This document shows, piece after piece, positions 56,096 through 64,000 of a stretch of DNA of 64,000 nucleotides (position 1 is its first letter; the number at the start of each line of letters is the position of its first letter). The stretch covers positions 1,099,705 to 1,163,704 of the forward strand of contig CM074809.1 in the NCBI GenBank assembly GCA_037447605.1. Direction: 5' to 3'. The notes under the pieces were generated by a model, which made no database searches, was not told where the DNA came from, and saw nothing but the letters and a program-made list of their open reading frames with translations. Origin of the DNA: Zygnema circumcarinatum. Its lineage: Eukaryota; Streptophyta; Zygnematophyceae; Zygnematales; Zygnemataceae. The position numbers were made by a program, and so were the translations under genes.

Positions 56096-56689
56096 TAATT
56101 TGAGTCCGGTCCGGTCGCACCCTCAGACATGCTTCCAAAACAGCGAATTTTCCCCCAATGCACACACCACAAAGGAAAATAAACTCTGAAATAAATCACC
56201 GAGAAGTGAAAGAAAAAGGAAAAAGCCCCCCCAACTCAAAATCCTTAGGATTAGGATAATATTGTGACAGACAATGAAATTTGCTCGCAACCAATTTGTA
56301 CTGCTCTGCCCAAAAGCTCCTTATCCTGTCGCCCATACAGCAAGCCTTTACACTCGGCACGAGAGTTCGGCCTAAGGGGCCGCCAAGGCCAGTGGGGCGT
56401 GTCCGTACAAAAACGCCCTCCCTCGCTGTGTGCAGCTTCCGCGTCCCTTCGCGCCTCCAAAAAGCAAACTAGGCTAGCTCGTGCTCACGCGCCTATCGCC
56501 GCGCGCCACGCGTCCTGTTTAGACTGGCCCTGCTCTGTTCCCAAACACGGAGGACTTGTAAACAAAAACTAAGGACCGCACATGTGGACTTTAACCTATG
56601 CCCGACTGGACACTACATCCAATTTACCTCAAATATCCTTGCACTTTAGCATATGTACACCCTCTATTGTACACTATTGGCCCCTACTT

Positions 56690-57170
56690 GTACCCCCATC
56701 GACCCCAACACACTTCTTGAGCCACAACATGGCCTTGCTTCGCCGCCCTCTCCTACCACTCAGCAGCCCTCCTCTCATCCTCAGGAACCCCTCGTCCATA
56801 GTGGTAACACTCTCCCAACGCGTTTTTACCCTCAGCAAGGCCTTGCTCTGCTGCCCTCTTGACCCTAGAAACCCTAAAAACCCGGAAGCCCTCCCATTAT
56901 CCTCAAAAACCCTTCGTCCCTTTTCGTAACACACTCCCAAATTGTATGCAGGCTCAGCAAGGCCTCGCTCCGCCGCCCTCTCGTACCACTCAGCAGCCCT
57001 CCTATCATCCTTAGGAACCCCCCGTCCATAGTGGTAACACTCTCCCAACGCGTTATCAGCCTCAGCAGACTGCTCTGCTGCTCTCGTGACCCTAAAAACC
57101 CTAAAAGCCCTAAAACACCTGAAAACCCTAAAAACCCTAAAAACCTTAAAAACCCTAAAAACCCTTTAGC
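56690..57170 (-). pseudogene. Decayed 3' end of the Sel1 array with telomere-like insertions
   Basis: Sel1 units with correct sequence ([28 protein letters not shown]) continue here, but out of frame with the upstream ORF. Each of two units is broken at the same point, after the residues GRA, by CCCTAAAA-type tracts: 57083-57162 (80 bases) and 56856-56881 (26 bases). Removing 57083-57162 as a GT-AG intron restores frame. The 26-base tract would also restore frame but is too short for a normal intron. The next unit then meets an in-frame TAG (56753-56755) where TAC (Tyr) is expected, and further left the repeat dissolves. Confidence 0.6.
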
Positions 57171-60100
57171 CCTCCCCTTATCCTTAGAAACCCCTCGTTC
57201 CTTTTCGTAACACACTCCCAACTTGTATGCAGCCTCAGCATGGCCTCGCTCCGCTGCCCTCGTGTACCATTCAACAGCCCTCTTATAATCCTTAGGAACC
57301 CCTCGTCCATTGTAGTAACACTCTCCCAACGCGTATTCAGCCTCAGCATGGCCTTGCTCCGCTGCCCTCTTGTACGACTCGAAAGCCCTCCCCTTATCCT
57401 CAGAAACCCCTAGTCCCTTTTCGTAACACGCACCCAATTTGTATGCAGCCTCAGTACAGCCTTGCTCTGCCGCCTTCTCGTACCACTCAACAAACTTGCT
57501 CGTATCCTCAAGAACCCCTCGTCCATAATGGTAACACTCACCTAACTTGTACGCAGCCGCAGCATAGCCTTGCATCGCCGCCCTCTCGTACAACTCAACA
57601 GCCCTTCTCTCATCCTGAGGAACCCCTCGTCCAAAGTAGTAACAATATCCCAACGAGAATTGAGCCTCAGCATGGCCTCGCTCCGCCGCCCTCGCGTACA
57701 ACTCAACACCCCTCCTCTCATCCTTAGGAACCCCTCGTCCATTGTAGTAACACTCTCCCAACGCGTATTCAGCATCAGCATGGCCTTGCTCCGCTGCCCT
57801 CTTGTACGACTCGAAAGCCCTCCCCTTATCCTCAGAAACCCCTAGTCCCTTTTCGTAACACGCACCCAATTTGTATGCAGCCTCAGTACAGCCTTGCTCT
57901 GCCGCCTTCTCGTACCACTCAACAAACTTGCTCGTATCCTCAAGAACCCCTCGTCCATAATGGTAACACTCACCTAACTTGTACGCAGCCGCAGCATAGC
58001 CTTGCATCGCCGCCCTCTCGTACAACTCAACAGCCCTTCTCTCATCCTGAGGAACCCCTCGTCCAAAGTAGTAACAATATCCCAACGAGAATTGAGCCTC
58101 AGCATGGCCTCGCTCCGCCGCCCTCGCGTACAACTCAACACCCCTCCTCTCATCCTTAGGAACCCCTCGTCCATTGTAGTAACACTCTCCCAACGCGTAT
58201 TCAGCATCAGCATGGCCTTGCTCCGCTGCCCTCTTGTACGACTCGAAAGCCCTCCTTTTATCCTTAGAAACCCCTCGGCCCTTTTCGTAACACACACCCA
58301 ACTTGTATTCAGCCTCAGTATGGCCTCGCTCCGCCGCTCTCTTGTACCACTCAAGAGCCCTCTTCTCATCCTTAAGAACCCCATATCCAAACTCGTAACA
58401 CCTTCCGAGCTCGTATTCAGCCTTAGCATGGCCTTGCTCTGCCGCTTTTGTAAACATTTCCACTGCCTGTACCATGTCTTGTTTAATAAATTTGTTACTC
58501 TTCCTAAATATCTCTTCATCAACAAATACCTTGCCCAACTGAAACTGGGCTTCTGCATGTCCTTGATTTGCCGCTTTCTGAAGTAGCTCCACGGCCCGTG
58601 GAATGTCTTGAATGACTCCCAAGCCCTGCATATAACATGATGCCAACTCAGCTTGAGCGTCTTCCAAACCTGGACCGGCTGCCCTCTCCAGCAGCTCAAC
58701 AGCCTTTACTAGGTCTTTTTGCACCCCATTCCCGGTCTTGAAACACAACCCTAATTTGCACTGTGCCTTCAACACACCCTTCTCTGCAGCACGTGTGTAA
58801 AGCTGAACAGCCTGTTTCATGTTCTTGAGAACTCCTCTTCCGTTCTCGTAGCACAGTCCTAACCGGAAAAGTGCTCCCAAAAGCCCCTGATTCGCCGCAT
58901 TACTGTAAAAAGTCACCGCCTGGTCGAAATCCGGCAAAAATCCACGTATCCCCTCTTCACATTGTACCCCCAATTGATAGAACGAATTCCCTTGATCTTC
59001 ACTTTCTACTGCCAAAGAATTTCCCTCATCCCTACTTTCAATTCTCCCAGAATTCCTTGGATCGTCGACTACATTGCCTGCCACTTTGGAAGCAAGACTT
59101 CTAATAATCTCTTGAATGTAGTGCTCCTCCTCTGATTGCTTGTCGGATACAGCGCGCTCCATATCCGCCTTCACCTCCTCCATGAACCTTCGGATCTACA
59201 CAAGAACATGCCATGCATAATGGTGAGTTGATAATTAGTGAGCGATACCTCGACATAATCCATGGCCAAAGACCAATTATGTGGCCAATTATGCGCACAA
59301 ACATGACAATAATCCATGACTGCATGCAGTGCATATGGAATGTCAATCACAGTTGAATGCACGTGGAGTTCAAGATCAATTCTCTCTAAACTAAGACAAC
59401 CCACCAACTCGAGACAAGTCAACCTCCACAAGAAAGAGCCCCTCCCACCTCCTGCTGCGTGATCTCCCTCTCCTTCAGAAGGCGGCTCACAAGCGCGTCC
59501 ACCGACTCCGGCTTGTCCACCGCCGCCCCCCCCAACAGCGCCGCATTCTGCGCCCTCTCCTCCTCCCCCGCCCTCCACATGCGGTCCATCTCCTTCCGCT
59601 GCTCTCTCCTCTTTGCGCTCTGCTCCTCTCTACTCAACTCCCGCACCTGCAGAAAGTCCTGCTCGCACTGCAAAATGTAGAAATGCATGTCCTTTATATC
59701 CTCAGAGATCTGTTCGTGGTAGAGCAGACGGTAAAGCTTGCTCCGCTTGCAGCGCGCGGCCAGTTCTGTGGCGGAGTGCACGTGCTGCAGCAGCTCCCCC
59801 AGGCCCTTCTCTTCCGCCCTGCGCCCCTCAAGGAGGGAGGAGAGCCGCTCCAAACGCTGGCAGAGGAGGGCGCCCATTTGGCCGTGTGACATCACGTTGT
59901 CCCACGCGCGCCGCAGGGCGACCACCGCCTGGAAAGTTGTATTCGCCGTGTCCATCTGTGGAAAGGTAGTGGTGGGGTGATGGGAATAAGAGAGGGGGAG
60001 GGGAAAAAGGGGAGGGGGGNNNNNNNNNNGGAGGGGGGAGAGGGAGTGGGAGGGGGGAGGGGGGAGAGGGAGTGGGAGGGGGGAGGGGCAGAGAAGAGGA

Positions 60101-61346
60101 GTGGGAAATAAATGGAGGAAATTGGAGAGGAGTGGGATGTAGAAAGAGAAGATAAGTGAGGGAGTGAGGGAAACAAAGATGGAGACAGGCATGGTTACCT
60201 GGTTTTCCTTGGAAATGGCATCAGATACACCGCAACTGGACGACGCCGTTGGATCCGGTTGATTTTTGTTCTTTGCATTCTCTGCTGCCCACTGCAACCG
60301 AGGCAGAACATTGCTCTCAAGTCTCGGGCGAGCCGACCTTTCCTCCTCCACGCACTGCAGTGCCACGAGGAGGGCTGCCTCTGTTTGCTGCCGCCCCCAC
60401 GCCCCTCCCCGCGGGTCCAGCCTCTCCATAAAGACAGTTGTCGCCTTCTCCAAGTCGCGCTTGGGCTGAGCTGGCCCGCAGCCCTCGAGGAGTTCATGGA
60501 TTTTCTCGATCCTAGGTTCGCCCGTGAATAGTTGCAATATGATGAGGCCGAGGGCGTACACGTTGGCAGTGGCTGTGAGCAATCCCTTTTGTGCATGCTC
60601 CGGTGCGACGTACCTGTCAGGAACCACCGAAAGGTGACCTTGGGAGATGAGTCGGTCTGCCTTTTATAAAGTTGTGTATTCACTATCAGAGCCCACGTAA
60701 ACATCAACAAACTCACGGAAGATTCACGAGCGGGAGCAACCGTTAGCAGAGGATGGCGAGAAGGCGAAAGCTCAAGTGGAAACAAAGCTGATTGGGACAT
60801 GACTTACCCGGGAGTGCCTTGGAAATTGTTGCGGGTTAGGATTGTTGTGCCCTCAAACACTCGAGCGAGGACCATGTCTGCCACTTTGGAGGTGAGGTTT
60901 CCGTCCAATAGCACGTTCGCTGGCTTGAAGTCGCGGTGGATGATACCTTTCTTATGCATGAACAGAAGAGCGGTCGCCATCTCGTATGATATCCGGACGC
61001 GGTCCGCCCAACCAAGGGGGGGGTACTTGTCAGCAGGACCGCTCAGGCGGTCCTCGAGGCTCCCTCCGCTCACTAGCTCGCTCACAAAGTAGCGCCCTTC
61101 AGGGCTCCACCCAATGAATTCCACAATGTTGGGATGGTGCAGCCCGCGTAGAGCCGCGATCTCCTTCTTGAACCCCTCCAGAGAGGCGCTTTCATGCAAC
61201 CTCTTCACCACCACAGGGGTTTCGAATAGCATGCCTCTGTAGACCGACCCATCCCGTCCTTTTCCGAGCAGGTTTTTGTCGGAGAAGTTGTCGGTGATCT
61301 CCGCCATAAAGCTTTTCGGGAAAAGGAAGGTATCAGATATTGCCAT
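56753..61346 (-). CDS. Protein kinase - MCAfunc-like four-helix bundle - Sel1-like repeat fusion protein
   Basis: Four exons join in phase: 60808-61346, 60199-60613, 59449-59955, and 59195 leftwards. The kinase (residues about 20-290) is of plant receptor-like type: [11 protein letters not shown] loop, Lys48, Glu62, HRD 137-139, Asn144 and GTPGYVAPE. DFG is replaced by DMV (157-159) and the usual SDVY is ANVY. Residues 319-425 form an alpha-helical domain ([35 protein letters not shown]) matching the MCAfunc/ARPK domain, related to the MLKL N-terminal bundle. A charged coil follows, then about 17 Sel1-like repeats of 36 residues (residues about 545 on). Repeats 8-11 and 12-15 are nearly identical. 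Read straight through, the ORF stops at 56874 (1260 residues), but the last part is in the wrong frame for Sel1 repeats; correct-frame repeats continue to a TAG at 56753-56755. No signal peptide or membrane helix is seen, so the protein is probably cytosolic. Function is unknown; by architecture, a signalling or immune-type kinase. Confidence 0.82.
57083..57162. repeat. Telomere-like CCCTAAAA tract inside the Sel1 region
   Basis: About ten imperfect copies of CCCTAAAA (TTTTAGGG on the coding strand) lie in tandem. On the minus strand the tract begins GTTTTTAG and ends CACGAG, so it could be spliced as an 80-base intron. Unspliced it encodes [11 protein letters not shown]-like repeats. Confidence 0.75.
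57347..58252. repeat. 432-bp tandem duplication of four Sel1 units
   Basis: The sequence from about 57347 to 57820 recurs at about 57779-58252, offset by exactly 432 bases (four units of 36 codons). Translations of the matching segments are identical over the stretches compared in more than one frame, so the duplication is recent or homogenised by gene conversion. Confidence 0.85.
60020..60029. other. Assembly gap (10 N)
   Basis: Ten N bases lie inside GGGAGGGGGGAGAGGGAGTGGGA repeats in the second intron of the kinase-Sel1 gene. The true length of this purine-rich array is unknown; coding sequence is not interrupted. Confidence 0.95.
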
Positions 61347-61369
61347 TCCGGCTTCCCCTTCCGGTTTCC

Positions 61370-61615
61370 CTTTCTCTCTCTTTTTCTCTCTCTTCCTTTC
61401 TCTTTGTTTTTCCTCTCTCATTCTCTCTTTCTCTCTCTTTCTTTCTCTTTTCTTTTTCTCTCCCATTTTCTCTCTTTCTCTCTCTCTCCCTCTCCCCCTC
61501 TCCCTCTCCCTCTCCCTCTCCCTCTCCCTCTCTCTTCCTCCTCCCCTCCTCTCGCCCTGTCTCTCTCTCTCGCTCTCTCTCCCTCTCTCCGCCTTTCTCT
61601 CGCCCTCTCCACTCT
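61370..61615. repeat. CT-rich (TCTCTCCCTCTC) low-complexity tract upstream of the kinase start
   Basis: About 245 bases consist almost entirely of C and T on the plus strand (GA on the coding strand), beginning about 25 bases upstream of the kinase ATG at 61344-61346. It makes an open ERERER-type reading frame continuous with the kinase; it is more likely a leader or promoter tract. Confidence 0.7.
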
Positions 61616-61701
61616 GTGGCCCTCCTGCTTGCGCCCCACTGCTAAAAGCCGCCGAGCGGGTCCATGTTGCCCGCCGGCAATAACGTCGCCGGTCTCGGAA
61701 A

Positions 61702-62520
61702 AACTCGGCGACTCCATGCGACACTTTTTGAGGATGCGATTGGCCTTCATCGGCGACTCCATGCGACGCTTTTGGAGGATGCGATTGGCCTTCATCGGCG
61801 ACTTCATGCGACGCTTTTGGAGGATGCGATTGGCCTTCATCGGCGACTCCATGCGACGCTTTTGGAGGATGCGATTGGCCTTCATCGGCGACTCCATGCG
61901 ACGCTTTTGCGAGGCCTTCATGCGATTGGCCTTCATCGGCGACTCCATGCGACGCTTTTGGAGGATGCGATTGGCCTTCATCGGCGACTCCATGCGACGC
62001 TTTTGGAGGATGCGATTGGCCTTCATCGGCGACTCTATGCGACGCTTTTGGAGGATGCGATTGGCCTTCATCGGCGACTCCATGCGACGCTTTTGGAGAA
62101 TGCGATTGGCCTTCCATGCATGCCATTCCATGCCATGCCATGCCATGCCATGCCATGTCCATGCCATGCCGAGCGAGTCCATGCGACGCTTTTGGAGGAT
62201 GCGATTGGCCTTCATCGGCGACTCCATGCGACGCTTTTGGAGAATGCGATTGGCCTTCCATGCATGCCAGTCCATGCCATGCCATGCCATGCCATGCCAT
62301 GTCCATGCCATGCCGAGCGAGTCCATGCGACGCTTTTGGAGGATGCGATTGGCCTTCATCGGCGACTCCATGCGACGCTTTTGGAGAATGCGATTGGCCT
62401 TCCATGCATGCCATTTCATGCCATGCCATGCCATGCCATGTCCATGCCATGCCGAGCGAGTCCATGCGACGCTTTTGGAAAATATGATTGGCCTTCCCTG
62501 CATGCCATGCCATGCCATGG
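61702..62520. repeat. 45-bp minisatellite with a 144-bp higher-order unit
   Basis: The base unit CGGCGACTCCATGCGACGCT plus 25 more bases repeats every 45 bases from about 61706 to 62113 (about nine copies; one carries a six-base expansion near 61900). From 62111 a longer unit of 144 bases, with a CCATG-rich segment followed by two core segments, repeats at 62111, 62255 and 62399. Both periods are multiples of three, so frames stay open on both strands, giving artificial-looking ORFs of 370-590 codons. The array lies 0.35-1.2 kb upstream of the kinase start. Confidence 0.85.
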
Positions 62521-63475
62521 TGTTCATCGGCGACCATGGCCGATGATCGAGCCATGGGCGATGATGGGGCCATGGGCGATGATGGGGCCGTGGGCGGTCA
62601 TGGGGCCATGGGGGCCCATGGGCCATGATGGAGCCATGGGTGGTGATGGGGCCATGGGCGATGATGGGCCCATGTGGCCCATGTGGCCATGGCATGGACC
62701 CGCATGGCTCCCAGGTATGGTGACATGTGTAGGCTTGCATGCCGAATGTGGCAATATAGCAAACCACGAGTGAGACGTGTGCACCATGTCGGCGTCGGCT
62801 CAAGACTTGGGGGTCTTCATTGGCTTGCGAATAACGGAAATGGGTCTTGTTACATGATTGATGAGAGAACCTTTACAAGCCAATCACGATTATTTCCAAA
62901 GCACGTGAAAAACAAGAAGACAAGGTTGCTCCTCCAGACGATACCCTATGGATAAGTATCAAGACTTCATACTGTGCTTGTGGGCAAAATGTCAATAGTA
63001 AAACAAGGGCAGATAACTCATCTTCATAACTCTACGTTACCATAGAATTGATGCCATTTGTGAGGCCTGGTACATCCGGACCATACTTCCCCCTTGCACA
63101 CTATCAATCTAAAACCCGCATTGGCAAGGGTAGGGAACCAAGGCCAACCTTCTTGTTGCTTTCCGTAGAACAGGACCTCCTCTGCTTGCTGATGGGAGGG
63201 AGGGGGGAAGGCAGAGCAGTAGGAAGTCCACTTGCCAAGAGCACTCCATTAACAGATTCCACTTAGATTCAATCACATTATCTTAACTATGACGGCAGTA
63301 CTGTACAAGGTGCTGCGAGCCCTTGAACAGGAGTGACCTTGAAGAGAATAGCAGAGTCTCCTCGACGTATGCCTCCCTCCTTTGAGCAGCAACTCAACTC
63401 AGGCGCAGTAACCACGACGGGTTCTTGATAGGATTTCATCTCCAGTCCTTAGGAATCGGACCATCGCACTATATG
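62521..63475. other. Intergenic region between the minisatellite and the ureidoglycolate-hydrolase-like gene
   Basis: The first 170 bases (62525-62695) are GGGCCATGGGCGATGATGG-type repeats related to those at 55540. The rest has no recognisable gene, and ORFs are short. The right end is expected to be the 3' flank of the next gene. Confidence 0.5.
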
Positions 63476-64000
63476 CTACCCATGACGCTCATCCACAATC
63501 TCAAAAGCGACATTGTCCTTACTACGGAACACATGAGTTGTGTGATCCACAACCTGCAGCCACAGGAACAAACTCGGCGCTGTCATAAGCTGACCAGTTT
63601 CCTTTCCGGGTTCGTCCCCTGCCTGCCTACTGCCTGCGCTCAAAGCTACTTCATTTCTGCACGCTCCATTATAAGAAGTGCGCTGCAGGACGATTGAAGG
63701 GCATTGGAAGTAAGGCCGCGAAAAGAAGGAAGAGATGCTCACATTTGTGTTGCTCAATTCCAAGTTACAAAAATCCATCGATGGGCCCTTGAAGAAGGGC
63801 CCCGCATGCCATGTGCCGATATGCAACTTCACCACTTGCGGGCCTTCTATGCGAAAAGCAACCACCTCCTCTGGACGTGGAGGAATATACCAATGGCCAG
63901 CAGACGAACGTTCAGCTTGCAGTTCTCCACTGTCACCCTCTGGGGTAAAAAAGAAAAGGGAAGCATGAAAGTATAAGTGGAATTTGACTAAAAGTGTACA
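63476..64000 (-). CDS. Ureidoglycolate-hydrolase-like (cupin) protein, 5' part off the window
   Basis: Two exons are visible. The one at about 63743-63939 encodes PEGDSGELQAERSSAGHWYI, then IEGPQVVKLHIGTWHAGPFF and MDFCNLELSNTN. The last exon (63476-63553) encodes VVDHTTHVFRSKDNVAFEIV and stops at 63476-63478. This matches the C-terminal half of a small plant family annotated as ureidoglycolate hydrolase/lyase-like; members have a cupin fold and TWHAGP plus DHTTH are its hallmark motifs. The true substrate of the plant family is not established to my knowledge, so the purine-catabolism role is tentative. The first exons lie beyond base 64000. Confidence 0.75.
   Translation of the reverse strand, partial: CTLLVKFHLYFHASLFFFTPEGDSGELQAERSSAGHWYIPPRPEEVVAFRIEGPQVVKLHIGTWHAGPFFKGPSMDFCNLELSNTNVSISSFFSRPYFQCPSIVLQRTSYNGACRNEVALSAGSRQAGDEPGKETGQLMTAPSLFLWLQVVDHTTHVFRSKDNVAFEIVDERHG

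Larger units (their letters stand above)
55229..56752. other. Intergenic region between the sugar transporter and the kinase-Sel1 gene
   Basis: Besides the transporter promoter it holds a small patch of the same repeat family that forms the minisatellite at 61.7-62.7 kb (55540-55690), a CACCCTTACCCC-type telomere-like patch (55930-56000), and an orphan Sel1 unit remnant (about 56010-56095). Nothing coding was recognised at 56100-56690. Confidence 0.5.

Noticed and set aside
56856-56881. 26-base GT-AG segment as a functional intron
   Set aside because: It restores the Sel1 frame but is far below normal plant intron length, and the next unit has a stop; decay is more likely.
55600-62700. Possible CRISPR-like array because of regular repeats
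   Set aside because: Units are contiguous without unique spacers, and the genome is eukaryotic; this is a minisatellite.
61418-62803. Long ORFs (up to 589 codons) through the minisatellite on both strands
   Set aside because: Repeat periods divisible by three keep all frames open, and the peptides are monotonous Met-Ala-Trp-His or Arg-Arg-Leu-His repeats; treated as non-coding.

Overview
The window is nuclear DNA of a streptophyte (a land plant or a closely related charophyte alga). The evidence is multi-exon genes with GT-AG introns, plant-type gene sets (ERD6-like sugar carrier, Mn-type MTP, ETG1/MCMBP, plant ARF1, plant ATP synthase subunit g), telo-box-like promoter motifs, and a plastid-type double-domain D-Ala-D-Ala ligase, the kind linked to plastid peptidoglycan in mosses, ferns and streptophyte algae. 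The species cannot be named from sequence alone. Gene density is high, about one gene per 5-6 kb, and no intact transposon was recognised.

Layout. 1-2547 (-): GET4, 3' end off the window. 3455-10834 (+): COG1. 13013-22579 (-): D-Ala-D-Ala ligase. 23556-26969 (+): MTP-type Mn transporter. 28504-32764 (+): SRP54. 34022-35579 (-): ARF1. 36715-42718 (+): MCM-binding protein (ETG1). 43174-46093 (-): CDC123. 47576-48619 (-): mitochondrial ATP synthase subunit g. 49870-55228 (-): ERD6-like sugar transporter. 56753/56874-61346 (-): a protein kinase / MCAfunc-like helical bundle / Sel1-like repeat fusion. 63476-64000 (-): a ureidoglycolate-hydrolase-like protein, 5' end off the window. Three gene pairs are divergent and share 0.9-1.1 kb promoter regions (GET4/COG1, ligase/MTP, ARF1/MCMBP).

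The left 43 kb is mostly conserved housekeeping sequence. Four genes there serve the secretory pathway (GET4, COG1, SRP54, ARF1). The right end, 55.5-62.7 kb, is different. It holds the kinase-Sel1 gene with a recent internal 432-bp duplication, a decaying 3' tail carrying telomere-like CCCTAAAA tracts, and a 45-bp/144-bp minisatellite directly upstream. A related repeat patch lies on the gene's other side. This fast-evolving receptor/signalling-like gene is the most interesting part of the window.

Exon boundaries were placed by eye from splice sites, reading phase and recalled family sequences; no alignment was run.
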